From positions 682,001-746,000 of the forward strand of contig NZ_JAIOAO010000001.1 in assembly GCF_021190955.1 (NCBI RefSeq): a stretch of DNA of 64,000 nucleotides, read 5' to 3'. The position numbers were made by a program, and so were the translations under genes. Shown here piece by piece: positions 43,774 through 52,567 of this stretch (positions within the stretch are counted from its first letter, which is position 1; every line of letters starts with the position of its first letter). The notes beneath the pieces were generated by a model. It worked only from the letters and a program-made list of their open reading frames with translations. It did not search any database and was not told the origin of the DNA. This DNA is from Parachryseolinea silvisoli (lineage in GTDB: Bacteria > Bacteroidota > Bacteroidia > Cytophagales > Cyclobacteriaceae).

Positions 43774-46700
43774 CTAAAACAAGAACCCCAGCCGCAAATA
43801 CACCATATTCCCGTCCTTACTGAACGCCATCTCCGTAGACAGCACCGCCAGGTTGAACGGCGTAAACCAAATCCCGCCCCCGGCACCTTTGTGCCAGGCC
43901 GACGACGTTCCATCCGCCGTGCTCGGATCCTTGCCCGAAGCGTCCTTGTACCAAACCCGCCCGACGTCATAAAACCCGTTGATGCCCAACGACGCCGGGA
44001 ACAAATACGACCGGAAGCTCAACAGCTTCATCCGCACTTCGTTGTTGCTGTAAAAGTCGCGATCACCATAGAACCGGGTCTTGCGATACCCTCGCAGCTC
44101 CGTGCGGCCATCCAGGATCTGCGCCTGGTATATTTCATACCTGCCGGTATTGACTCCCCCGCCTACGCGCAACGCGAACGTAACACGCGCCGGAATACGG
44201 AAGGACTGATAAAACGACAGGGTAGCATTGTGCGACGTGAAGTTGTGCGCGTTCGCCTCGATACCTTTCATAAACACCGACGACTCGGTCAGCAATATCC
44301 CGCGCGTGGTGACCACGGGGTGATCGCGTTTGTCAATACCCCACTGCACACGGCCACCGACAAATTGTTTATCCACTTCAAACAACGGCTCGTCCAGCGT
44401 ATTGGCATATTCGCTGATAAACCGCGGTGTATGCTTCGGTGCTTCGATCTCCGTGCGTTGATACATGGGGCCAATGCGGAAATAGCCGATCGATCCCAAC
44501 GGCCGCGTCAGCATGGCCTGAAGCTCTACTTGCTGCAAGCGGAGACGATAAAAATCGATGGGGTTGTTCAGGTCCTGATCCGCCACAATGGGCTTGTCGT
44601 CAATCTCGTCATCGTAGATTGTCTCGTTCCCCCAGCCAAAGAAATTATTCACAAAGTTCGGCGCCTTCACATCAAAGTCGAGCATGATACCCCACTTGCC
44701 AAAGACTTGCTGAAACCGTCCGTCGTACCGGAAGTTATACGACCCCGTCACCGGCGCATAGCTCGCCAGGAACAAATGCTGGCTGGCATACGGCTGCTTG
44801 CGGAAACCGTGCGTGGTAAACAGAAAACCACCGCCGATAAACAAACCATCGTCATAATTATAGTTGCCCGTGACAAGCGGCGCCAGCAGCGGATAGCGGA
44901 AGGCCTTGCGATCGTACAGGTTTACCGCAGGGTTAACCGACCGGGCATCGTCCAGGTCTTTACGCCCGCCAAAGGTCATACCCGACTCCAGGTCATACGC
45001 CTTGTGTGCTTTCAGCAACCCGCCTACCGAGGCCGTGCTGGTAACAGAATCGCGGCCGTCGCCACCAATGATGCGTACCAGGATGCCGCCTTTGCCTTTA
45101 CCCCGCAGGTCAAAGACATCCTCGCCACCTTGCCCATAGAGTCTTACCTCTTTCGTCTCGCTCCGCAGAAAGAGACGATCGTAGATCTTATCGGTGCGTT
45201 CGTGGTCCTTATTGATCTTATACACCTTCACCTGCACGTCGCCGTTCGCCTGGTGCTCGACATCAAAATATTCGGGCTTGTCAGAACCGGCAACATCCAC
45301 TTCCTTCGCCAGGAATTTATAGTGCGCCAGTGCGTACTCCGGCAGCCGGTCCCGACGGGCTTTCATCTTACGCGCGATCTCGGCTCCATGAAGTTTATAA
45401 ATGGACGGCGGAAATTGTTTTACGGCAGAATCAATCACGACATCGGTCAGTTGTTGCTGCAGTTTTTTCGCTTCTGCCACCCACTCCGTTGAAGTCGTCG
45501 CATTCAAAAAGCTGCGATCGAAATAACGTCCGTTGAACATAAAGCCCGGTACCCAGTTTACGTCTTCCCGGAAGCCTTCAAACTTCGGCAGCGCCCAGCG
45601 GCGGCTCCATACTTTGGCCAATGCACCGTCGCTATAAAAGAATGCCTGGTCGCGGTCGCGCGGAATGGGACGGTATATCTCGGCTTTCTTTTCTTTGAAC
45701 TGCGCCCAGCGCCACTGGTCGTCGTGACGGTCCCAGTCGCCAATGACGAGGTCGAACAGGCGCGAGTGCATGACAAACTCCTGGTCTACCACATTGTCGT
45801 TGTCTTTGGCCAGGCGGCCCAGCAGCTTGTCATAGCTGATGATCTTGTCGGCATTGCCGAAGTATGGTTTGTCTTTGGCCTCGCCTTCGGGACGCTCTTC
45901 AAACAAGGCGAGCGTGTTGGCAAACTCCTTCCGGTATATACCCAGGCGCGGATCGTCGGGTATATACACCAGTTCCGGATGGGTGTGGTATACGCCCGCA
46001 GCCTTGGCCAGCGGGGCAATGATCAGCGCGCCGTAGGGGTGCGAAGCGGAGATCTGGTCTTGTACGAGGTCCTGCGCAAAGGTATTTTGTAACATTTCCG
46101 GTACGGCCTTCGCGGGGAACTTCTCGATCGAGCGCAAGGTATACTGGTCTCCCTGTGAATTTTCCAGGCGTAGCGACAAGGTCTGCATGCCGCCGCCCTT
46201 CTGCACGATCTTCAGCCCACCGGCTTTGGTGCCAATGTCAAACACCGGCACGTCCAGGTCCTGCTTCCATTCCGCGCGATAGTTCTTGCCGAGCATTTTT
46301 TGTTTAAATCCACCGGCGGCATACTGGTCGCTGGCATGCACCCGTACCGTTTTAGAGAAGTCGGGCAGGTTGCCAGCGTCGGCGCTTAACGCGACGGGCG
46401 GCGCAGGCACATCGACATGGTATACCGAAGCCTGCTGGCCGGTTTGGTAATAGTCTACCGTGGCGGCGCCATTGTCGAGTACATCGACCTTGACAAAGCC
46501 CAGGTGGCGGGATACAAACTTTGCATAGCCCTTCTTTTTGACATTCGTAGCCTTGGAGCCGGCACCGCTGACAATATAGTGCACGCTGTCTTTCTGGCTA
46601 TACTGTAAATTATGGTCGTGGCCACTGACGTACAGCGTGTTGGGATATTTTTCCATCAGCTCCGACAACAAGCGGATGTAGCGTTTGTAGACGGGGTGCG

Positions 46701-47487
46701 CCGTGTCCTGGATATTGCCAAACACCTTGCGGTACAACGGGTATATCGACCCGACCACCGGCATGGGAATATAGAGGCTGTGGTTCAGGTCATAGAGTGG
46801 AAACAGGTGATCCTTCCAGGTAAAGACACCGCCGTGCTCGCCGTAGGTGTACAACGGGTGGTGTGCTGCCACAATGACGCGTTTGTTCTGGTTGCGTAGA
46901 AATATGTCCTCCAGGCTGATGAGCACGTCCTCCGGGCGTTTGGCCGCGCAGGGGCTGTCGTCGCCGGCAGGCTTATCCCAGGGGTGGAGAAACCACTGCG
47001 AGTCTATGATGACGAGCGTTACCTGGTCACTAACGGCGATTTCCACGGGGCCGGGGCAGCCGTCCTGGGGGGCAAAATGCACCGCCGGGTTGTGCAGGGA
47101 GTCGATCCAGGCCTGCTGGTGCATGAGCTGCTCCCAGCCGGCGCTGCGGCCGCGCTTCCAGTCGTGGTTGCCGGGGATGAAATACAGCGTCGCATCAAGT
47201 CCGTCCAGCAGGGCGATCTGGTCGCGCAGGATTTTTTCGGCTCTTGGCCGGGCGCCGTCGTTTACATCGGGCATCCCTTTGGGATATACATTGTCGCCCA
47301 GGAAAACGGCGGTGGCGGGTATGGCCGGGTCATGGTGCGTTTGTAAAAGCTCCCGCATGCCGTTAGTGGGAAGGGTTGGCTCGCCGGCGTCGCCGATAAA
47401 GTAAAAACTTACCTTTTTCTGCTGGGCAAACGTGTCCGGAAGCAGGGAAAACGAGAGAATGGAAAAAAGAAGGAGACGTTTTATCAT
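43774..47487 (-). CDS. Metallophosphoesterase fused to an outer-membrane barrel
   Basis: This 1237-residue protein has a signal peptide (MIKRLLLFSILSFSLLPDTFA-Q) and an N-terminal calcineurin-like phosphoesterase domain with FIGDAGE, FLGDNVYPKG, IPGNHDWKRG, AAHHPLY and SGHDHNLQ as the metal-binding blocks (about residues 29-310). A middle region of about 400 residues contains KEVRLYGQGGEDVF, and the C-terminal 350 residues have the alternating hydrophobic strands and RVPARV..LRVGGG-type sequence of a surface-antigen (Omp85/BamA-like) barrel, ending in a strand with Phe (LRLGFLF). It would act at the outer membrane. Fusions of this type occur in Bacteroidota; the substrate is unknown. Confidence 0.85.
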   Translation of the reverse strand: MIKRLLLFSILSFSLLPDTFAQQKKVSFYFIGDAGEPTLPTNGMRELLQTHHDPAIPATAVFLGDNVYPKGMPDVNDGARPRAEKILRDQIALLDGLDATLYFIPGNHDWKRGRSAGWEQLMHQQAWIDSLHNPAVHFAPQDGCPGPVEIAVSDQVTLVIIDSQWFLHPWDKPAGDDSPCAAKRPEDVLISLEDIFLRNQNKRVIVAAHHPLYTYGEHGGVFTWKDHLFPLYDLNHSLYIPMPVVGSIYPLYRKVFGNIQDTAHPVYKRYIRLLSELMEKYPNTLYVSGHDHNLQYSQKDSVHYIVSGAGSKATNVKKKGYAKFVSRHLGFVKVDVLDNGAATVDYYQTGQQASVYHVDVPAPPVALSADAGNLPDFSKTVRVHASDQYAAGGFKQKMLGKNYRAEWKQDLDVPVFDIGTKAGGLKIVQKGGGMQTLSLRLENSQGDQYTLRSIEKFPAKAVPEMLQNTFAQDLVQDQISASHPYGALIIAPLAKAAGVYHTHPELVYIPDDPRLGIYRKEFANTLALFEERPEGEAKDKPYFGNADKIISYDKLLGRLAKDNDNVVDQEFVMHSRLFDLVIGDWDRHDDQWRWAQFKEKKAEIYRPIPRDRDQAFFYSDGALAKVWSRRWALPKFEGFREDVNWVPGFMFNGRYFDRSFLNATTSTEWVAEAKKLQQQLTDVVIDSAVKQFPPSIYKLHGAEIARKMKARRDRLPEYALAHYKFLAKEVDVAGSDKPEYFDVEHQANGDVQVKVYKINKDHERTDKIYDRLFLRSETKEVRLYGQGGEDVFDLRGKGKGGILVRIIGGDGRDSVTSTASVGGLLKAHKAYDLESGMTFGGRKDLDDARSVNPAVNLYDRKAFRYPLLAPLVTGNYNYDDGLFIGGGFLFTTHGFRKQPYASQHLFLASYAPVTGSYNFRYDGRFQQVFGKWGIMLDFDVKAPNFVNNFFGWGNETIYDDEIDDKPIVADQDLNNPIDFYRLRLQQVELQAMLTRPLGSIGYFRIGPMYQRTEIEAPKHTPRFISEYANTLDEPLFEVDKQFVGGRVQWGIDKRDHPVVTTRGILLTESSVFMKGIEANAHNFTSHNATLSFYQSFRIPARVTFALRVGGGVNTGRYEIYQAQILDGRTELRGYRKTRFYGDRDFYSNNEVRMKLLSFRSYLFPASLGINGFYDVGRVWYKDASGKDPSTADGTSSAWHKGAGGGIWFTPFNLAVLSTEMAFSKDGNMVYLRLGFLF

Positions 47488-47659
47488 AAACTATACAAAT
47501 CGTGCGTTGATATGTACGTGGTATACCTGCCGGGTTTTGATTATGGCACTTATCGTACTGATAATCTGATATTTTTCAGGCATCAAACTAAACACAAATT
47601 TTCTTAGTTTTAAGTTTAATCTACCGAATTAGTTGTAGGTTTAATGCATTGAACAGCGC

Positions 47660-48922
47660 ATGGTTGAGACAGAATTGGTACGCAAAGCCCGGGAATATGC
47701 GGAGTCTGTGCTGGGTGAAAAACTTCCGGCCCATTTCGTGTTCCACGACCTGCGGCACACCCGCGAGGTAGCCGCCGCCGCGTATGAGATCGGGCAGGCT
47801 TCCAACCTGACAGACGATCAACAAGAAACCGTACTGGTAGCAGCCTGGATGCACGACATCGGCTACCTCTATGGCTGCGAGCATCACGAGCGCGATTCGG
47901 CCAGCACGGCCGTCAAGTTCCTGCGCGACTGGGGTGCCTCTGACGAAAAAACCATCGCCGTACAACGTACCATCCTGGCCACGCGCATGCCCCAAAATCC
48001 GCAAGACCTGATGGGCCAGGTACTCTGCGACGCCGACCTGCAACACCTGGCCAAAGGAGACATTGCCGAACGCGGCCAGTGCCTGCGCCAGGAGATTGCC
48101 ATCGTAAAGGACATACACTTTAATTCGGACAAGCAGTGGCTGGAGTATAATCTTAGCTTTCTAAAAAATCACGAGTACTTTACCGAATACGGCAAAACCG
48201 TATTACAGCCGTTGAAGAAAAAGAATATAAAACGCTTGAAGAAACAATTGCACCCCGAAACCGAAGAGGACCACAAAAGCGGTAAGGATAAGGATAAAGA
48301 TAAAGATCGCGACCTGGAACGCGAAGTAGCCAAGCTGCGCAAGAAGCTGGAGAAGCGCGAGCGGCCCGACCGTGGTATAGAAACCATGTTTCGCACCACG
48401 TCCGAAAACCACGTAACGCTGAGCGGCATGGCCGACACCAAGGCCAACATCATGATCTCGATCAACACCATCATCCTGTCGATCGTGGTGAGCGTGCTGC
48501 TGCGCAAGCTGGAGGACTTCCCCCACCTGCTCGTGCCCACCCTCATGCTGGTCTTTACCTGTCTCATCACCATTGTACTCGCCATCATCTCCACCCGCCC
48601 CAACATTGCCAAAGGCGAGTTTACCCGCGAGGACATACACAACAAAAAAACCAACCTGCTGTTCTTTGGTAACTTTCACAGCATGTCGCTGACCGACTAT
48701 GATTGGGGCATGCGCGAAATGATGAAAGACTATGACTACCTCTACGGCAGCATGATCAAAGACATTTATTTCCTGGGCAAGGTATTGGCACGTAAGTATA
48801 AATTCCTGCGCCTGTCATATACGGTGTTTATGTTTGGATTTGTCGCCTCGAACATCACGTTCCTCATTGCGACGATGCTATACTATCAGCCGTATTCGCT
48901 CCGCGATCTGCTGACCCCGTAG
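47660..48922 (+). CDS. HD-domain protein fused to a Pycsar-type membrane effector (PycTM)
   Basis: This 420-residue protein has an N-terminal HD phosphohydrolase domain (VFHDLRHTREVA about 27-38, AAWMHDIGY about 61-69, CEHHERDSA), a charged linker with a KDKDKDKDRD run (about 210-220), and a C-terminal PycTM-like region: GIETMFRTTSENHVTLSGMADTKAN, then helices IMISINTIILSIVVSVLLR and HLLVPTLMLVFTCLITIVLAI, with a third at the end. PycTM is the membrane effector of Pycsar anti-phage systems activated by cyclic pyrimidine nucleotides, but no PycC cyclase is nearby. Such HD-PycTM proteins are common in Bacteroidota and may have a housekeeping signalling role. Its 3' end overlaps the convergent GNAT gene by 59 bases. 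Confidence 0.78.
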   Translation: MVETELVRKAREYAESVLGEKLPAHFVFHDLRHTREVAAAAYEIGQASNLTDDQQETVLVAAWMHDIGYLYGCEHHERDSASTAVKFLRDWGASDEKTIAVQRTILATRMPQNPQDLMGQVLCDADLQHLAKGDIAERGQCLRQEIAIVKDIHFNSDKQWLEYNLSFLKNHEYFTEYGKTVLQPLKKKNIKRLKKQLHPETEEDHKSGKDKDKDKDRDLEREVAKLRKKLEKRERPDRGIETMFRTTSENHVTLSGMADTKANIMISINTIILSIVVSVLLRKLEDFPHLLVPTLMLVFTCLITIVLAIISTRPNIAKGEFTREDIHNKKTNLLFFGNFHSMSLTDYDWGMREMMKDYDYLYGSMIKDIYFLGKVLARKYKFLRLSYTVFMFGFVASNITFLIATMLYYQPYSLRDLLTP

Positions 48923-49460
48923 GGGCAAACACAAAGGCGACACAGTCTTTCGGATGGTTGCCCTGGTTGGGAAACCGCATCCATTGCCGCAGGATCCCCT
49001 CTTCTGTCAGGCCGGCGTTGCGCAGTACCTGTAACGATGCGCCGTTTTCGGTATCGACATACGTGCCGATGCGAAATACCCCCGGTTGTGCCCGGAGCCG
49101 CGGCATCATCTCCCGGCATACTTCCGTAGCATAGCCCTGGTTCCAATACTGCGGACTGAAGATATAGCCAAACTGCAGCCTGCCGTCTTCGTTCACAACA
49201 CCGAAGCTGCCTATCAATTTATTACTCGCGCGCAGGCGAATGGAGAAAGAATAGTCAATGCCTTCGTACCAGCCCGACACGGCATACCGTAAAAATGCGC
49301 GGGTATCTTCGACAGACTGGTGTGTGGGCCAGGACATATATTTGGTCACATCGGGTTTGCTGGCGTAGGTATAGAAAATTTCCTCGGCATCTTCGTACCT
49401 TAGCCTACACAAAATAAGCCGGCTGGTAACGATACGTTCGGGCAAGTCCAGTCGAATCAT
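48864..49460 (-). CDS. GNAT acetyltransferase (RimJ/RimL-like)
   Basis: This 198-residue acetyltransferase has the family start ERIVTSRLILCRLRYEDAEEIF, the acetyl-CoA site FSPQYWNQGYATEVCREM (Q/RxxGxA/G pattern in NQGYAT), and the closing YVDTENGASLQVLRNAGLTEEG. It probably acetylates a ribosomal protein N-terminus or a small molecule. The last 20 codons overlap the 3' end of the convergent HD-PycTM gene, and the C-terminal tail is low complexity, so the end may have been extended by read-through of an ancestral stop. Confidence 0.88.
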   Translation of the reverse strand: MIRLDLPERIVTSRLILCRLRYEDAEEIFYTYASKPDVTKYMSWPTHQSVEDTRAFLRYAVSGWYEGIDYSFSIRLRASNKLIGSFGVVNEDGRLQFGYIFSPQYWNQGYATEVCREMMPRLRAQPGVFRIGTYVDTENGASLQVLRNAGLTEEGILRQWMRFPNQGNHPKDCVAFVFAPTGSADRGANTADSIASSQ

Positions 49461-49478
49461 AGCTCAAAGAAAAACAGA

Positions 49479-49715
49479 ATGGCCAAAGGCAGCAATATCG
49501 TACACGAGTATTTCCGGAAAGAAATCGAGGGGCTCACGATCCTCGTGCGGGTAAACCCGATCCACTATACGGGCACGGAAATCACCCTCCAGGACGGCGT
49601 CGCCGAGATGCGCGAAATGGAATTTGACGAAGAGATTCTGGAGGACCTGAAGGTGGATGGTTTTACAGCGTCCAGCGCGCTGGAGTTTAACCTATACCTG
49701 AACGGACTGGTGTGA
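49479..49715 (+). CDS. Small conserved-looking protein of unknown function
   Basis: This 78-residue acidic protein (YFRKEIEGLTILVRVNPIHYTGTEITLQDG, then EMREMEFDEEILEDLKVDG) has no signal or known motif. It is divergent from the GNAT gene by 18 bases and 4 bases short of the convergent HIT gene stop. The compact reading frame with good start and natural composition makes it likely real. Confidence 0.6.
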   Translation: MAKGSNIVHEYFRKEIEGLTILVRVNPIHYTGTEITLQDGVAEMREMEFDEEILEDLKVDGFTASSALEFNLYLNGLV

Positions 49716-49719
49716 TCCA

Positions 49720-50130
49720 CTAACGGCCCCCCTGGCCAGTATAGGCCGTACGGATGCGGTCGGCCACTTCGGCGAGCTGCTCCTGGGTAGGCTTCAGCTT
49801 TTCGCGGGAGAAATTGACATCGCCCATGGTGTTCATGGGAATGAGGTGTATATGGGTATGCGGCACTTCCAGTCCCACGACGGCGGTGCCGATGCGCAGG
49901 CAGGGTACCGCGCGCTCAATTGCGCTGGCGACCTTTTTAGAGAACAGGTGCAGGCCCGTGAATGTCTTGTCGTCGAGCTCGAAGATATAGTCCACTTCTT
50001 TTTTCGGCACTACCAGTGTATGGCCGATGACCAACGGACTGATGTCGAGAAACGCAATATAGGCGTCGTCCTCGGCCACAATGTGGCCGGGTATCTCACG
50101 GTTAATAATGCGGGTAAAGATGGATGCCAT
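49720..50130 (-). CDS. HIT-family nucleotide-binding protein
   Basis: This 136-residue protein of the histidine-triad family has the active-site HTHIHLIPM motif (about residue 94-102) and the N-terminal FTRIINREIPGHIVAEDD typical of Hint-like purine-nucleoside phosphoramidases. The start at 50130 (MASIF) is preferred over an in-frame ATG at 50139. It is 12 bases from the greA stop and shares its operon. Confidence 0.93.
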   Translation of the reverse strand: MASIFTRIINREIPGHIVAEDDAYIAFLDISPLVIGHTLVVPKKEVDYIFELDDKTFTGLHLFSKKVASAIERAVPCLRIGTAVVGLEVPHTHIHLIPMNTMGDVNFSREKLKPTQEQLAEVADRIRTAYTGQGGR

Positions 50131-50142
50131 GCGCGACAACCG

Positions 50143-50619
50143 TTAGGCAGTAATATCGATTACTTCAAACTCGATTTCGCCGGCCGGCGTTTTGATCTGC
50201 GCGGCTTCGCCTTTCTTCTTGCCCAGCAAGCCCTTGCCGATGGGCGACATCGTAGAGATCTTACCGGCCTTCAGGTCGGCTTCTTCTTCCGACACCAGGG
50301 TATAGGTTACCATCGCACCGTTCTTGCGGTTCTTAATGGTCACTTTTGAAAGGATAGATACCTTCGACGTATCGATATTGTTTTCATCGAGCAGACGGGC
50401 GTTACCAACAAGATCTTCCATCTGGGCGATCTTCGCTTCCAGGTGACCTTGCGCGTCTTTTGCCGCGTCATATTCGGCGTTCTCACTCAAGTCCCCCTTG
50501 TCACGGGCTTCTGCAATCTGACGGGCTATATCGGCCCGGCCTTTAGACTTCAATTCGCTCAGCTCACTCCGCAACCTGTCGAGGCCCTCTTTCGTGTAGT
50601 AAGAAATTTTCTTGCTCAT
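50143..50619 (-). CDS. greA: Transcription elongation factor GreA
   Basis: This 158-residue protein has an N-terminal coiled coil (LDRLRSELSELKSKGRADIARQIAEARDKGDLSENAEYDAAKD with the acidic tip DLSENAEY) that enters the RNA polymerase secondary channel, and a C-terminal FKBP-like domain with SPIGKGLLGKKKG and EIEFEVIDI. It rescues backtracked RNA polymerase by stimulating transcript cleavage. The ATG at 50619 (MSKKISYYT) matches the family; the frame is open to 50661. Confidence 0.96.
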   Translation of the reverse strand: MSKKISYYTKEGLDRLRSELSELKSKGRADIARQIAEARDKGDLSENAEYDAAKDAQGHLEAKIAQMEDLVGNARLLDENNIDTSKVSILSKVTIKNRKNGAMVTYTLVSEEEADLKAGKISTMSPIGKGLLGKKKGEAAQIKTPAGEIEFEVIDITA

Positions 50620-50646
50620 GGCATGAAATAATTCGTTGTCACTATT

Positions 50647-50684
50647 CAAAAAAAGAAACAACGACCTCGTCTCCGAGACCGTTG
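50647..50684 (-). terminator. Terminator downstream of the pentapeptide-repeat gene
   Basis: On the minus strand, CAACG...CGTTG arms with CTCG/CGAG inner pairs (one internal mismatch pair) enclose a TCTC-type loop, followed by TTTCTTTTTTT. It lies between the pentapeptide-repeat gene and greA. Confidence 0.7.
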
Positions 50685-50733
50685 CTTATGCAAAGTTAAT
50701 ACTTTCTGATTGCTATCCAACTATCCGTTCGGA

Positions 50734-51579
50734 TCAGGCTCCGACCAATTGCGGAAGGTTTATCTTGATTTGCTCTAAAATATCGTCGTCGAACTTGGCC
50801 AGGTACAGGGTTTTGGCCTTGGCTAGTTGATCGAGGGTAAGGCCTTTGGCGCCACGCAGGTCGGCCTTGTAAAGACTGGCATTCTCAAAGTCGGCGCCCA
50901 TGACATAGCAGCCCTTCAGGTCGGCCTCCATTAAGAAGGCATTATTAAAATTGGCCTTGATTAAAAACGCGTTTTCAAAATGCGCCTTGATCAGAAAGGC
51001 ATCTTTAAAATTTGCGCCGCTGGCATACGCCCCCTTGAGAATGGCCTGGTTCAGATTAGAGTTCTCGAAGTTCGTTTGATTCAACCGGGCATTCTCCAGG
51101 TTGGACTCGATCAACGATGACTGCGATATATTGGCCGAGTTCATGTTGGACGAGGAGAGGTTTACATAGTTCAGGTTGGTGCGTGGCAGGTAACAATTCA
51201 CCAGGTTGATCTCGTGGATCTTGTGGCGGTTCAATCGTTTTATATTACCCACGGTACGGAACGCGGCTTCTTCCGACTCCCACAAACGAAAGTCGTCGAT
51301 CTCATCTTTGTAGGTGCGAATGCGCTGGCGGATCTCGCCGTTCTGGTTGAGCCAGAAGATCAGGATACCGATGACGGCAATATCGAAGATCATGCCGTGC
51401 GCTTCTGCGAGTACCTGTTGAATGAAGGTATCGAAGTCACGGATATAGTATTGCATACTGAGCGCCAGCACGAGGATCGTTACCGCGACGAGTACAAGCG
51501 AAGACGTAAGCAAGGGCTTTTCAATAATGGAATTGAAAAACTCGCTTAACTTCTTCGTTCTTTTCTCCAGAAAACGCAT
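50734..51579 (-). CDS. Membrane-anchored pentapeptide-repeat protein
   Basis: This 281-residue protein has two N-terminal membrane helices (about 25-45 and 55-77) and, after a short linker, a right-handed pentapeptide-repeat helix (about 130-250) built from A(N/D)(L/F)XX units such as NLNYVNLSSSNMNSANISQ, NFENSNLNQAILKGA and ADLKGCYVMGADFENASLY. Such repeats form rigid beta-helices for protein contact; the function is unknown. It is monocistronic between the dehydrogenase and greA. Confidence 0.85.
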   Translation of the reverse strand: MRFLEKRTKKLSEFFNSIIEKPLLTSSLVLVAVTILVLALSMQYYIRDFDTFIQQVLAEAHGMIFDIAVIGILIFWLNQNGEIRQRIRTYKDEIDDFRLWESEEAAFRTVGNIKRLNRHKIHEINLVNCYLPRTNLNYVNLSSSNMNSANISQSSLIESNLENARLNQTNFENSNLNQAILKGAYASGANFKDAFLIKAHFENAFLIKANFNNAFLMEADLKGCYVMGADFENASLYKADLRGAKGLTLDQLAKAKTLYLAKFDDDILEQIKINLPQLVGA

Positions 51580-51622
51580 CGAGTGGGGCTCTAGTAAGAT
51601 TTATTAAAATAGCGATTAAAAA

Positions 51623-52567
51623 CTAATGCGCCAATTTCAACGCATCTATTTTCTGTACCAAAGCTACGTTAATTTTCACGTGCGACTCGTACGTCCAGCC
51701 TGCAATGTGGGGGGTGAATATTACATTCGTTTTTCCTGTAAGTGTATCGAATGCCCGTCGCTGTGCCGGTGTGAGTGTCGGCAGTTTTTCATTTTCTAAT
51801 ACATCGAGCACCGCACCGCGTACCTTCCCCGTTTCTACACAGGTCGCCAGGTCAGTGAGGGATACAATTTCGCCACGGGCTGCGTTTACCAGGATAATGC
51901 TCTTTTTAAAACGGTCGAGATAGGCGCGCGACACCATGCCTTTCGTTTCGGGTGTCAGTGGTATGTGCAGACTCAGAATGTCGGCCTGCTCCACAATCTC
52001 CTGTTCTGTAACTTCGCGGCAGACAGCGTCGGAAAATCCTGTTTTATACTTATCGTACGCTAAAACATTACATCCAAAGCCGGCCAGCCGGCGGGCGAAC
52101 GCCTGCCCCATGTTACCATACCCAATAATGCCGATGGTCTTTCCCATGATCTCTTCGCCGCGGTTGCCCTCGCGCTCCCACACCTGCTGCCGCACCTGCT
52201 GGTCGGCCCGGGGAATGTTGCGCAGCAACGCCAGCAACGCCCCGACGGTATATTCGCCCACCGCATCGCGATTGCCTTCGGATGCGTGCAGGATATGTAT
52301 ACCTTTTTCGTGCAGGTAGTCGACATCGAGGTTATCGATACCGGCGCCCGCGCGGCCGATGAAGCGGACACTCGGGTTTTCCCCTAGAAGATCGCGGTCG
52401 ATCGTCGTTTTACTGCGTACGATCAGTCCGTCGTAACCGACATGTTTTTGCTTAATCTCGTCGCGTGTGATCGCGGGTTGGTAGTCTATGTCCCAGCCGA
52501 TTTCCGCCAGCAGCGAAAACAGGCTTTCATGCATAGAGTCTACGACAAGGCATTTCAGAGCAGCCAT
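51623..52567 (-). CDS. D-2-hydroxyacid dehydrogenase (phosphoglycerate dehydrogenase-like)
   Basis: This 314-residue NAD-dependent enzyme has the Rossmann signature GIIGYGNMGQAFARRLAGFG (about 148-167), the catalytic Arg in LVNAARGEIV (about 232-241), and His in FTPHIAGWT (about 289-297), with Glu between. It lacks the C-terminal ACT domain, so it is a short form. It may make 3-phosphohydroxypyruvate for serine synthesis or another 2-oxoacid. Its ATG overlaps the stop of mgtE by one base (TAATG), coupling it to the rsmA-mgtE operon. Confidence 0.9.
   Translation of the reverse strand: MAALKCLVVDSMHESLFSLLAEIGWDIDYQPAITRDEIKQKHVGYDGLIVRSKTTIDRDLLGENPSVRFIGRAGAGIDNLDVDYLHEKGIHILHASEGNRDAVGEYTVGALLALLRNIPRADQQVRQQVWEREGNRGEEIMGKTIGIIGYGNMGQAFARRLAGFGCNVLAYDKYKTGFSDAVCREVTEQEIVEQADILSLHIPLTPETKGMVSRAYLDRFKKSIILVNAARGEIVSLTDLATCVETGKVRGAVLDVLENEKLPTLTPAQRRAFDTLTGKTNVIFTPHIAGWTYESHVKINVALVQKIDALKLAH

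Noticed and set aside
43765-45492. 575-codon plus-strand open frame
   Set aside because: Antisense to the barrel part of the phosphoesterase fusion; composition is not protein-like.
47660-48922. Complete Pycsar defence system
   Set aside because: Only the effector-like part is present; no cyclase gene lies in the window.
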